Origin: Echinicola shivajiensis
GTDB taxonomy: Bacteria; Bacteroidota; Bacteroidia; Cytophagales; Cyclobacteriaceae
Assembly: GCF_018642165.1 (NCBI RefSeq)
Contig: NZ_JAHHZM010000011.1
Coordinates: forward strand, 62,001-126,000
DNA length: 64,000 nt
Direction: 5' to 3'
Part shown: one piece after another, positions 1 to 8,226 of the stretch
How positions within the stretch are numbered: position 1 is the first letter of the stretch
Layout: the number at the start of each line of letters is the position of its first letter
Translations under genes and position numbers: made by a program
Notes under the pieces: model-generated
Databases searched by the model: none
Told to the model about the DNA's origin: nothing
The model's input: the letters and a program-made list of their open reading frames with translations, nothing else

Positions 1-572
1 TATTCGATACCATTATGCACCATCTTTACATAATTACCAGCTGATCCTCTACCCAAATAGGTAACACAAGGTTCTCCGTCCACTTTTGCAGCGATAGCCT
101 CAAAAACAGGCCTTAACCTTTCATAGGCTTCAGCATCCCCTCCTGGCATCATACTAGGACCAAATCTTGCCCCCTTTTCTCCACCGGAAATCCCCATTCC
201 AAAGAAGTGAATTCCCTTTTCAGCCAATTCATTGAACCTTCTGTCCGTGTCAGGGAAATAGGAGTTTCCTCCATCCACTACTATATCACCTTGATCCATG
301 AATGGCAACAATGAAGCAATGGCAGCATCCACGGGCTTGCCAGCAGGCACCAATAGCATAATGGCTTTTGGATTTTTCAGGGATTTGATAAAATCTTCTG
401 CAACGGTAAATCCCTTCACCTGATGTCCCTTGGCAGCTTCTGTTTCGAGCGAAAGTGCTTTTTCTTCGTCCAGATCAAGTCCTGCCACTGCAAAACCATG
501 ATCTGCCATATTGAGCAGTAGATTCCTGCCCATAACACCCAAGCCCACTATACCAAAGTCGTATTGTCCCAT
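1..572 (-). CDS. gnd: 6-phosphogluconate dehydrogenase, N-terminal part
   Basis: This gene runs off the left edge; about 190 N-terminal residues are visible. The start is the ATG read leftward from 572 (MGQYDFGIVGLGVMGRN). It oxidises and decarboxylates 6-phosphogluconate to ribulose 5-phosphate with NAD(P)+ in the cytosolic pentose phosphate pathway. Visible motifs are the Rossmann GLGVMG near residue 10, the VVDGGNS segment, SGGEKGARFGPSMMPGG, and at the edge the KMVHNGIE stretch holding the conserved catalytic Lys and Glu of the family. It lies 18 bp downstream of rpiB on the same strand, so the two probably form one transcription unit. Identity is secure; only completeness is unknown. Confidence 0.96.
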   Translation of the reverse strand, partial: MGQYDFGIVGLGVMGRNLLLNMADHGFAVAGLDLDEEKALSLETEAAKGHQVKGFTVAEDFIKSLKNPKAIMLLVPAGKPVDAAIASLLPFMDQGDIVVDGGNSYFPDTDRRFNELAEKGIHFFGMGISGGEKGARFGPSMMPGGDAEAYERLRPVFEAIAAKVDGEPCVTYLGRGSAGNYVKMVHNGIE

Positions 573-590
573 TTCTTTTACTCTTTACTA

Positions 591-1073
591 TTATTTTTTT
601 GGTTCTTCTTTTTTTGTCGATTGACTAAAAGCCTTCTCCAATTCATTTACTTTATTCAGACGTCTTTGGAATCTTTCCTTCTCCACATACTCTGACTGTA
701 TAAAGACAGCCACTAACTCCTTGATCAAGGCCGGACCGATGACCCTGCCCCCCAAACACATCAGGTTCATATTATCATGCTCCACACCTTGGTGGGCAGA
801 ATAGGGTTCAGTGATCAATGCTGCTCTTACCCCTGGCACCTTATTGGCTGCCACGGAAACGCCTACCCCACTTCCACATATCGCAATCCCTTTTTGCACC
901 TCGCCATTGGCTATGGCCAAGGCCAAAGGTTTTACCACATCCGGATAATCATCTGCCTCATCAAATTCATGGGCACCAAAATCAATCACCTCATATCCAT
1001 TCTCCGTTAGAAATCGAAAGATTTGTTGTTTCTGGTCGAATCCACCATGATCAGCAGCTATTCCTAATTTCAT
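591..1073 (-). CDS. rpiB: Ribose-5-phosphate isomerase B (RpiB/LacA family)
   Basis: It interconverts ribose 5-phosphate and ribulose 5-phosphate, the step after Gnd in the pentose phosphate pathway. The frame stays open upstream to an ATG at 1118, but I chose the ATG at 1073. The protein then begins MKLGIAADHGGFDQ, the normal N-terminus of the family, and is 160 residues long. From that start the conserved cysteine of GIAICGSGVGVS is Cys66, the position of the active-site Cys in E. coli RpiB. The basic C-terminal tail (STKKEEPKK) is an extension beyond the core fold. It is followed by gnd after a short gap, so a two-gene pentose phosphate operon is likely. Confidence 0.93.
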   Translation of the reverse strand: MKLGIAADHGGFDQKQQIFRFLTENGYEVIDFGAHEFDEADDYPDVVKPLALAIANGEVQKGIAICGSGVGVSVAANKVPGVRAALITEPYSAHQGVEHDNMNLMCLGGRVIGPALIKELVAVFIQSEYVEKERFQRRLNKVNELEKAFSQSTKKEEPKK

Positions 1074-1421
1074 CTCACTTTTGTTTTTTGGATGTGTATC
1101 TTCATACGAATTTGACATCCGATTTTTCCCTAATTCTAAAGAAGCCCCAAAAATAGGCTTTTTTTAATATAATCTTATCCTTTTTTGCTTGCAATCACCC
1201 TTTCACTTTTGCCATTTTGGATGGTTTGAAAGGGAGAACAAAAAAAGATGTTGACAAAACTAAAGAATACAGGTGGAAACTCCGAGAATTCGTAATGAAA
1301 TAGCCAAACATTTAGAAAATAATTAACAAAATGACCTTTAACTGATCTAAACCAAAAACAAAACTTATTGACAACCATTAAAAAAAATCCCCATCAATAA
1401 CTATTTAAGGTAACAGTCTTT
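1074..1421. other. Intergenic, no supported gene
   Basis: This stretch separates rpiB and the SnoaL-like gene, both leftward. It is AT-rich with poly-A/T tracts. A 67-codon leftward frame at 1175-1378 has a Phe-rich, low-complexity product, a poor start context and no recognisable domain, so I do not call it. The rpiB promoter should lie here, but no clear Bacteroidota -7 box (TAnnTTTG) was found. Confidence 0.5.
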
Positions 1422-1799
1422 CTAATACATTGTATTCGGATTCGCTGATTTCTTGGGGATCTGCTGGATAGCATCCCAGTGTTCGCATATTTTTCCATTT
1501 TCATCAAACCGGAAAAAGTCCATTGTTACATACTGGTCATTCTCAGGCCAAATCTGATGTGTATGCAAGGCCACTAAATCATCTTCGGCAATGCACCTTA
1601 CAAATTCAATGGACTTTTCCGGATATTCCGACTGCATCTGCTCAAAATATTCAATGAAGCCTGAAAACCCATCAGCCACATCGGGATTATGTTGGACATA
1701 TTGCTCACCAACATAAAGTTCCACTGCCTTTTTGGGGTATCCTTCATAAGCCATTTTATAAAATGCTATCGCATTTTCTTTATTTTCTGATAAACTCAT
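1422..1799 (-). CDS. SnoaL-like / NTF2-fold small protein
   Basis: This 125-residue protein has the look of the SnoaL-like branch of the NTF2 superfamily. It opens with a helical start (NKENAIAFYKMAYEGYPKKA), followed by a YVQHNPDVADG segment, then strands ending in a DFFRFDENGKICEHWDAIQ motif. The HNP and EHWD patches line the cone-shaped pocket in this family. Family members include polyketide cyclases and many proteins of unknown role, and no substrate can be inferred here. There is no signal peptide, so it should be cytosolic. It stands alone, with 148 bp to the next leftward gene. The family call is good and the function is open. Confidence 0.75.
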   Translation of the reverse strand: MSLSENKENAIAFYKMAYEGYPKKAVELYVGEQYVQHNPDVADGFSGFIEYFEQMQSEYPEKSIEFVRCIAEDDLVALHTHQIWPENDQYVTMDFFRFDENGKICEHWDAIQQIPKKSANPNTMY

Positions 1800-1948
1800 A
1801 TTTTAAATAGCTTTTGTTTTTAGATCTGTGAAAAAGGGGCTTTACAAAACACAGACTTATAACATTTGGTTTGATGATCTCTTCGATATTGGCATTAAGG
1901 AGAAAACCCCTTTAAGTACACCGCATTACACAGCTTTCGCTAATAAGA

Positions 1949-3016
1949 CTATTTTAAGCCATTAACATACTGAATGTACCCACTTTTCTCCAGCACTTCT
2001 TTGACAGGTAAATCATAAATATCTTTCCAGGAATCAGGGCCATGTTCGTTTACATAGAAATCTATTATTCTAAAGCCCAACCAATAAAACAAGGTTTTCG
2101 GCGCGTTCATTTCATTGCCCAATTTCCTTAAAGGATCTTCATCGCCTTTATAAAAGAAATAGGGAGCACATTTATTGTAAACTTCTTTCTCATGTTGTAA
2201 ATACCAATCCAAGTCTTCTTCTGTCATTTGTTCAACCGCCTGGGCTTTTGTGATTTCTCCATCAAAATACTTGTAGGTATAGTAGCAGGCAAAGCCTTCG
2301 TCAATTGTTAACCTTAAAGGAGTATCCTTGTTTGGGTCATTTTCTCTTGTAGGTTCGTAAATAAAATGATTGAATTCATGAGGAATACCTTCTTGAACCA
2401 TACTTATTACATCGAAGTTATTGTCTAGCAGATCCAAGATAAACGCATCATTTTCCATGCCTCCAAATCCAATCCCCTCTACTGGTGCAAGGATGATACT
2501 TAACCTAATATTTTTTGGCGTATGTCCTGTTAGCGTTTTGATTCCTTTCAAGCTCTTTTTTAAGGTTGAATCAAATTCACTATCCAATAGCGCATTGACT
2601 CTTGATTCAATGGAGTCCCTTCTATTTTGAAAGATTTCTTTGTTCCATTTTATCATTCCCTGGGTAGTGGTAAACATTTCCCTATCGAATAAAACACCAT
2701 ACAGATCTTTCCAGATTTTAGGCTGCTTATTATACACCAGGTTAATTAACAGTGCACTGTCAAATAAGTCATTCTTATTCGCAAGGATTTGATATTTAAA
2801 AAGGTTATAGATGACAATATCATCTACTTTGATACTGTCGGGAACATTATCCACTTTTTCAAAAATCGAAGCCTGATTTTCATTTGTGCCTTTACCCTTT
2901 TCACTACAGCTTAGTGTGAAAATAAATAAACAGATTATTAAGATATAATTGGGATGTTTTTCATGCTTGATACTGTTGGTTATCAACTTTATGGCGGAAC
3001 ATTCGTAACCATTCAT
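1949..3016 (-). CDS. Lipoprotein with HExxH metallopeptidase-like motif
   Basis: This 355-residue protein has a hydrophobic stretch (residues 24-36) ending in a lipobox-like LSC at Cys37, so it is probably membrane-anchored in the periplasm. Residues 213-217 read HEFNH, a HExxH zinc motif. DEGFACYYTY follows about 23 residues later, with Glu240 placed like a gluzincin third ligand. I infer a zinc-dependent peptidase-like fold; activity and substrate are unknown. The start is uncertain. The called N-terminus carries about 20 unusual residues before the signal, and an overlapping frame starts ATG AAA AAC exactly where a lipoprotein start is expected. This hints at a small indel or a wrong start. 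Confidence 0.65.
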   Translation of the reverse strand: MNGYECSAIKLITNSIKHEKHPNYILIICLFIFTLSCSEKGKGTNENQASIFEKVDNVPDSIKVDDIVIYNLFKYQILANKNDLFDSALLINLVYNKQPKIWKDLYGVLFDREMFTTTQGMIKWNKEIFQNRRDSIESRVNALLDSEFDSTLKKSLKGIKTLTGHTPKNIRLSIILAPVEGIGFGGMENDAFILDLLDNNFDVISMVQEGIPHEFNHFIYEPTRENDPNKDTPLRLTIDEGFACYYTYKYFDGEITKAQAVEQMTEEDLDWYLQHEKEVYNKCAPYFFYKGDEDPLRKLGNEMNAPKTLFYWLGFRIIDFYVNEHGPDSWKDIYDLPVKEVLEKSGYIQYVNGLK

Positions 3017-3103
3017 TTTAAACCAAATTTCAATTTCTGTAGATACTGATTTCCAGAATTACACCGAACTTGTTACTGGATCCAAGGTGATGTTAGAGGC
3101 TGA

Positions 3104-3826
3104 TTACATTAACCTTTCATCACGAAGATGTTTTTTTATAGCCTGGAATATGGGTTTAAATCTATATGGAATTACAAACTCAGTTGTTGAAAAAGTTATT
3201 GATTTATTTTCATTATAATTAACCTCGAAATCTATTCGCCATCCATCCGTCTCTATTGGAACCATATTTGGATCGAGTTCTTTTATATTTGTCCACTTAA
3301 ATAGGCTGTCTATTTCGTCCAATAACTTTTCATTAATTCTACCACTTTTTATCCCATAGGTTTTAGTATTGTACTTACCATTAAATACTTCGAATCCTTC
3401 ACTATCTAATTTATAATCAAACTCCCAGCATAAATCTAAACACCTATAAGCGGCAATTGAGATAGAATTGAATTTTAAATCCTTATCGTGCTCTAATCTT
3501 CTTGAATAGTATTTGGTTATCACTCCATTTCTTCCAATTATCAAACTATCCCTTGTAAGGTTTTGTATTTCAATTTCTGAAGGGCCTTCAAATTCCTCAG
3601 TTACTATACGATTTTCAACAATTGAATATGGGCCGTTAACTAAATTCCCAAAATCACTTATCATATAAACTGTATCACCCTTAAATTTTAATCCCGACCA
3701 ATCGTAAATCCATCCTGTCTTTAAAGGCACTTCCATCCAATCTCCTTCTAAGGAGATTGCTAATTCAGTATTCTTTTTTTTAGAACAGCTAAAGATTATT
3801 ACAAAAATCAATGGGAAGTATTTCAT
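3104..3826 (-). CDS. Lipoprotein with DUF6438-like domain
   Basis: This 240-residue protein starts MKYFPLIFVIIFSCSKKK, a very short lipoprotein signal with Cys14 as the likely lipidated residue. Residues from about 120 on (SISIAAYRCLDLCWEFDY, then FEVFNGKYNTKTYG and a helix INEKLLDEIDSLFKW) resemble the DUF6438 family: a Cys-x-x-x-Cys near a strand, a Gly-rich turn and a following helix. The N-terminal part (GDWMEVPLKTGWIYDWSGLKF) resembles a lipocalin-like META or copper-resistance type strand pattern but is not diagnostic. No catalytic residues are visible. It lies between two other leftward accessory genes with short gaps. Function unknown. Confidence 0.6.
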   Translation of the reverse strand: MKYFPLIFVIIFSCSKKKNTELAISLEGDWMEVPLKTGWIYDWSGLKFKGDTVYMISDFGNLVNGPYSIVENRIVTEEFEGPSEIEIQNLTRDSLIIGRNGVITKYYSRRLEHDKDLKFNSISIAAYRCLDLCWEFDYKLDSEGFEVFNGKYNTKTYGIKSGRINEKLLDEIDSLFKWTNIKELDPNMVPIETDGWRIDFEVNYNENKSITFSTTEFVIPYRFKPIFQAIKKHLRDERLM

Positions 3827-3885
3827 TTTTCAGCTTGAATACAAGGGTTTGTGCAAATTCTGTATCTCAAGGGATATGCACTTGG

Positions 3886-4944
3886 TTATGTTTCTATTTT
3901 TTTATTTAGCTCGTTAAGTATAATCCTTTTCCCATTTTTATTTGAAAATATTCCAAATCTTTTGATTTGAATTATTGATATAGCGATAAGAATAAGTCCA
4001 CTTATCCCAAAAAACATTTTATTGTTTCTCTTCTTGCCAAATGCTAAGACCTCACCTTTTTTATAAGTGTCATAGTTAAAGATAACCGACCTTGAACCGT
4101 TTTCATCAATTTTTACAATTCTTGGCCCTATAAGCTCCCCCCCATCCTTATATTCGAAAATATAAGCTTCTCCTGAAAAGAAGTCAATTGCAGTGGGCAT
4201 CCAATTCTTTTCTGATTTGTAAAATGTTTCATTTTGGCCATTGCTGAGAATTTTCACAATTCTCTTTCCAGCAGTTTCAGCCACATAAATATGTCCGCTA
4301 TCTCCTTCGGTTATTCCTAGCAGTATATCATTATGAATATCTTTTTCCCTGTATAGTTTGGTAATAAGGTTTTTAGCAATAATTGAGCTTTTTCCATTGC
4401 TGTCAATTTTCACAATACAGCCATTATCTCTTCCAATTTCTGTGGCGTAAATGGTTCCCTCCGGTGCAACATAAACTGTCTGGTTCCATATAAATTGATA
4501 GTCTCCAATATCTTTTTGATTTCCGTTTAGATCTAACTCTCTTAAGTACTTGTGTTCTCTCAAACCGTAAACAATCTTCCCGGTACTTGCCGACCAAGCG
4601 CAGTTTCCGCCAAAAAAATCCTTATAGTCTTTAGTGTGATATAATGTATCAATATTTCCATTTTGCTTGATCTTAACCAATGTATAAGGGACTTCTCCAT
4701 GTGCAGTTATAATATTACCTTCCTTGTCCAAGCTGACATTATGGGCGTGAAAATTTTCTAGAAGCAATATCAACTCTCCCTTATTCGTCAACTTCCAAAC
4801 CGAACCCATCCCATTATGTGCAATATCAGCAAAGTAGATATTCTTATCCTTGTCCACGACAATGCCACAAGATGGGTGAGCATTAATACTTTGTGTTACC
4901 ATTAAAAAAGCCACTAAAGCGAGTAGGTATTTTATGGTTTTCAT
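3886..4944 (-). CDS. Exported NHL/SMP-30-like beta-propeller protein
   Basis: This 352-residue protein has a cleavable signal (MKTIKYLLALVAFLMVTQSINA) and then repeated blades of the form 'GNIxxAxG...ILVKIDxNG', typical of NHL or SMP-30/gluconolactonase-like propellers. Examples are DKNIYFADIAHNGMGSVWKL, PEGTIYATEIGRDNGCIVKI and DSGHIYVAETAGKRIVKI. Near the C-terminus (about residues 309-328) is a hydrophobic helix followed by basic residues, so the propeller is probably tethered in the periplasm by a C-terminal membrane anchor. No ligand or enzymatic residues can be assigned with confidence. It is separated from the next leftward gene by 59 bp. Confidence 0.65.
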   Translation of the reverse strand: MKTIKYLLALVAFLMVTQSINAHPSCGIVVDKDKNIYFADIAHNGMGSVWKLTNKGELILLLENFHAHNVSLDKEGNIITAHGEVPYTLVKIKQNGNIDTLYHTKDYKDFFGGNCAWSASTGKIVYGLREHKYLRELDLNGNQKDIGDYQFIWNQTVYVAPEGTIYATEIGRDNGCIVKIDSNGKSSIIAKNLITKLYREKDIHNDILLGITEGDSGHIYVAETAGKRIVKILSNGQNETFYKSEKNWMPTAIDFFSGEAYIFEYKDGGELIGPRIVKIDENGSRSVIFNYDTYKKGEVLAFGKKRNNKMFFGISGLILIAISIIQIKRFGIFSNKNGKRIILNELNKKIET

Positions 4945-5396
4945 ATTCTTTAATTAAGCTCTAAAGTTATTTTCTTTGTAGCAAAACATAAGTTGATGAT
5001 TTTCAGTCAAATCACCAATATTTAGCCTAGTAAAACATCACCAATTTCGTCCACACGAATCTCAAAAAGACCAGCAATTTTTGGCAATTTGAATACCCAG
5101 GTAAAAGCTAAAGCATCTCCATCAAGAGAAAGATTCCGCCCCGTAGGTAAAGTCAGTGCCCTGTACCATAAGTTGGGCTTCAGGAGGACCATGGCCCCTT
5201 ACAATTAGTTAGGGGCAACTAATATACAGGAAGCCTGGAAAGATACCGGAAGGAATGATTGGGGTACAGGGGAGCAAATTATAAGATTTGTTATCAAAGG
5301 GGCTAATTGGACAGATATGCCCAAAGCGAAAAATAAAAATATAGGGATAAAGAAACTAAAGGTTGTTGATGGAAGCCGACATTGGTAATTCTTTGT
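4945..5396. pseudogene. Gene desert with decayed coding remnants
   Basis: Two broken coding-like stretches can be read. Leftward from about 5192 to 5028, one frame gives GPPEAQLMVQGTDFTYG and a neighbouring frame continues SLDGDALAFTWVFKLP and FEIRVDEIGDVLLG before a stop, as if one frameshift split an old gene end. Rightward from about 5212 to 5388, an open stretch without a good start ends in KKLKVVDGSRHW and a stop. A short inverted repeat (GCCCCT 5194-5199 / AGGGGC 5211-5216) sits between them. I do not recognise the parent genes. The end of the rightward stretch resembles the sequence near 6435-6490. Confidence 0.35.
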
Positions 5397-6197
5397 CTAT
5401 TTTTTCGGTTTGTTAAGAAACTTTTCGATCATCGGCACAACAAATTCATTTTCTTTTGTAAATGGTGTTATTGTAGTGATTTCGCCAATATATTCTCCGT
5501 GTCCACCTGGGACTATTGCTAATTCAGAGTCCTCAATTTGTCTATGCAATTCAAGGGCGTGTTCGGGGCTAATAATGTCTTTATCACCAATGATAATTAA
5601 AGTCGGGACTTTTATAGATTTAATTTGCTCGTCCGTAATGTCTTTGTAATTGATCATTCGCTTTGCATCTCGATCATGCATTACTTGTAAACTGCTTGTT
5701 TCTGGTGCAACTTTCTTGTATGCCGTTTTTAGTTGTTCGGGCATATCTTCCAATTTCGCTTGTTCCATAAATCCCCAAAACCATTTGGGAACGCCATTCC
5801 GTTTGGCAAGTGCAGAACCTAAAACAATCTTGTCAACTAGTTTGGGGTGCCGAATAGCAATTTGCAAAGTCGTTGTTCCACCATTGCTAAAGCCGAAGAA
5901 GTCAGCTTTGTCAACACTTAGTTTTTCGAGAAGTAATGCAATATCGTCCGCATCCTGTTCAAATGACAAGTCTGCATTTCTGTCACTCGTCCGTCCATGT
6001 GCTTGTAATTCAACTGCAATTACTTTTCTGTTTTTTGCAAATAATGGAATAACCTTTTCAAAATTAGACTGAATTGTCGAACCACCACCGTGAATGAGAA
6101 CAAGCGGTTTACCTTGTCCGTAAATTTCATAATACATTTTCAGTCCGTTCACTTCTGAATATCCGCTGTCAAAAGTCAATTTGTCTGTCTTTGCCAT
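5397..6197 (-). CDS. Alpha/beta hydrolase
   Basis: This 266-residue alpha/beta-hydrolase-fold protein has the oxyanion-hole motif LIHGGGS near residue 35 and the nucleophile elbow GFSNGG with Ser104. Acid residues lie in IIGDKDIIS (Asp205/207), and the catalytic His is His233 in VPGGHGEY, so a full Ser-Asp-His triad is visible. There is no signal peptide, so it is cytosolic. The short cap region between the elbow and the acid resembles small esterase or haloperoxidase-like members, but substrate cannot be predicted. It is isolated, with a remnant-rich gap on its downstream side and an 890-bp gap upstream, which fits an acquired single gene. Confidence 0.88.
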   Translation of the reverse strand: MAKTDKLTFDSGYSEVNGLKMYYEIYGQGKPLVLIHGGGSTIQSNFEKVIPLFAKNRKVIAVELQAHGRTSDRNADLSFEQDADDIALLLEKLSVDKADFFGFSNGGTTTLQIAIRHPKLVDKIVLGSALAKRNGVPKWFWGFMEQAKLEDMPEQLKTAYKKVAPETSSLQVMHDRDAKRMINYKDITDEQIKSIKVPTLIIIGDKDIISPEHALELHRQIEDSELAIVPGGHGEYIGEITTITPFTKENEFVVPMIEKFLNKPKK

Positions 6198-6513
6198 TTC
6201 ATTTTTTTTGCTGTTTTATTTTCGTTACACGATGTCAAAGTAAAAAATTGCAATTATTTTAATCATTCCAGTGACCGTTTGAACTTTATAAGCCATTCAT
6301 TTATATGGTTGCCAAGGGGCTTTGCATAAGGTGCTACCGACCGAAGGAAGTTAATGGCCTTTAATTCCCATAATATAACAGCTTGGTTTTAGATTTTGGA
6401 CTAAATCATGGCAATTGACAAAAAACAGCCAAAAAGAAAAAATAAAGAGATATGGGGAACTAAAGGTTATTCATGAAAGCCACTATTGTTCAAGATTTTT
6501 TAAGTTCAGACTT

Positions 6514-6686
6514 TCTGTATATCCGCTATTCCACCAGCAAGTATTACCCTTCAAAACATTCTCTCAAAAATGATCCATATTTCACAGAAATAATTAATTA
6601 AACCTGTCTTCCGCCAGGTAGATCAGTGAAAATCCGTGGAATCCGTGAGAAATAAAGCTACTGGCATGATTGCGGATAATCATATT
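6514..6686 (+). repeat. Dispersed repeat, copy A
   Basis: This stretch, starting tctgtatatccgctattcc and ending ggataatcatatt, matches 37789-37941 almost base for base over most of its length, in the same orientation. Copy A carries about 20 extra bases after 'aattaatt' (acctgtcttccgccaggtag). That insert contains the inverted pair acctg/caggt and may itself be a small palindromic insertion. No open frame is conserved. It is probably a non-coding repetitive element. Confidence 0.85.
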
Positions 6687-7008
6687 GTTTAAAGTATCTA
6701 ATTTGAAATAAAACGGTTCTGCTAAATTTATTTTGTTGTAATTATGTTCCAAATCAAATCCCTATTGTACTTTTTTCCACAAACTTTAATCTGATTCCAA
6801 TTCCGCACTTTTTAGAATTTGCTCTACAATAGTTTTCTCATTAAACTATTTATATTCAATTGTCAGTCTATTATAATAATCAGAATCAAAAGCTTTCACC
6901 TATTTCACAAAATTTACCATAAAAACCTCCGAGCCCTCAGCGCCCTCTGTGGTAAAAAAATCCCATGTGTCCTTTGTGGTTAACCAAAAACAAACGCCCT
7001 AAAAAAGT

Positions 7009-7034
7009 AAAAGCCCCGCACACGCGAGGCTTTT
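7009..7034 (-). terminator. Intrinsic terminator of the AEC transporter gene
   Basis: On the minus strand AAAAGCCTCGC pairs with GCGGGGCTTTT around a GTGT loop, followed by a T-rich tract. It sits about 60 bp beyond the stop of the leftward transporter gene. Confidence 0.8.
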
Positions 7035-7091
7035 GCCAACCCACAAAATAACAACATTCAACTATATAACTAATTCCGAAATATGCCTTAT

Positions 7092-8210
7092 TTATTTACT
7101 TTCCTCCTCTGAAAGTTCATAACTGATATTGGACTTCTTGACCAGCTGTACCACTACTGGAATAGCTGCCAATGCCATCAATACCGCCCCTCCCAATAAA
7201 ATATGATAGGGATTTGCAAAATAGCTTCCGGAGGTAAACACCCCTAGTATCACCAGGGTGCTAAAAGGCAGGGATACCGCCAGGATATTCAGGCCAAGCC
7301 CCATATCGAAAGTCTCCTCATGAGCTGCCTTATTGTCCAGTTTTTCCATACCCGAGACCGCTGACATATGCGCATAAGGCCAGAAGCTACAGGCACTTTG
7401 TGGAAATACTACCGCCAATAGGATGGCCGCTTCATTGGGCATGGGCACTAGCATTACGAGTAAACCACTGATGATAAAGGTGATCCCTGACCTGAAAGAC
7501 AGCAAGGCGACGATCATCTTCAATTGATCCCATTTGAGTACTGCTGCCACACCGATGAAAATCAAAATAAGCGGTGTCATCAGGTTCTTCATTTGGATGA
7601 TGGCCTCACTCAAGAATAAGGGCAAGCTATTGAGGGTAAAGCCAAAGCTCAATAAAATAATCGCCACGATCATTACCATATTGATGGGCTCATTGAGCAT
7701 GGAAAGCAATAGGCCTTTGATCTTTTGGTTCCCACTGTGATTGACCGATTTATTGGCCTTATAATACCAACTCATGGCCAGCAAATAAGTCAAAATCAAC
7801 ACAAACACCTTGTTCCCAATATCTGCCAAGGCTCCCATGGCCAGGGCCTCATCTCCCAGGTATTCCACCAAAAAAGGAAAACAAGAGAGTCCAGGTGCCA
7901 AAGAAGGCAAGAGCATCATCAAGGTCCTCATCGTCGGACTATCATTATCTATCCCATATAATGGCAGGACATACTTACTGACAGCCAACATCACCAGGTT
8001 AAATACCAAGGCCAAAACAGGCAGGAACAAAAGGTCGGGCTGAATCTCAATCTTAAGCAAGGCCACAAAAATGATCGCAGGCAATGCTATATTGAGGATG
8101 ATAATCTTCAGCCCTTTTTTATGCTCTTCTTTACTTAGTTTACTCTTTAGAAAAAAACCTATACCTATGAGTAATAGTAGAGATAGGGTTTTTTGTATAG
8201 CTATGCTCAT
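7092..8210 (-). CDS. AEC (auxin efflux carrier) family transporter
   Basis: This 372-residue membrane protein has about ten hydrophobic helices arranged as two halves. It starts MSIAIQKTLSLLLLIGIGFFLKSKLS and contains the mid-protein LPSLAPGLSCFPFLVEYLG and VVFPQSACSFWPYAHM segments typical of AEC permeases. Family members export or import auxin-like acids, malate or other carboxylates across the inner membrane; the substrate here is unknown. Its start lies 16 bp after the stop of the Tat-exported aminotransferase, so the two genes are probably co-transcribed. This pairing suggests the transporter handles an amino or keto acid connected with that enzyme, which is inference only. Confidence 0.88.
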   Translation of the reverse strand: MSIAIQKTLSLLLLIGIGFFLKSKLSKEEHKKGLKIIILNIALPAIIFVALLKIEIQPDLLFLPVLALVFNLVMLAVSKYVLPLYGIDNDSPTMRTLMMLLPSLAPGLSCFPFLVEYLGDEALAMGALADIGNKVFVLILTYLLAMSWYYKANKSVNHSGNQKIKGLLLSMLNEPINMVMIVAIILLSFGFTLNSLPLFLSEAIIQMKNLMTPLILIFIGVAAVLKWDQLKMIVALLSFRSGITFIISGLLVMLVPMPNEAAILLAVVFPQSACSFWPYAHMSAVSGMEKLDNKAAHEETFDMGLGLNILAVSLPFSTLVILGVFTSGSYFANPYHILLGGAVLMALAAIPVVVQLVKKSNISYELSEEESK

Positions 8211-8226
8211 GATAGACTAATTTAAA

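Larger units (their letters stand above)
6198..7091. other. Long intergenic region with repeats
   Basis: No supported gene. It holds one copy of a dispersed repeat (6514-6686), a stretch near 6435-6490 that resembles 5325-5390, and near 6925-6985 a run reading 'gccctctgtggt' and 'cctttgtggttaacc'. That run recalls the short dispersed repeats common in Bacteroidota intergenic DNA. An intrinsic terminator for the leftward AEC gene lies at 7009-7034. Confidence 0.6.

Noticed and set aside
1141-1161. Hairpin with T run after rpiB start side (aagcc...ggcttttttt)
   Set aside because: The T run faces rightward but no rightward gene ends here, and the stem is only 5 bp.
1175-1378. 67-codon leftward open frame
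   Set aside because: Low-complexity Phe-rich product in AT-rich DNA, no domain and no good ribosome binding site.
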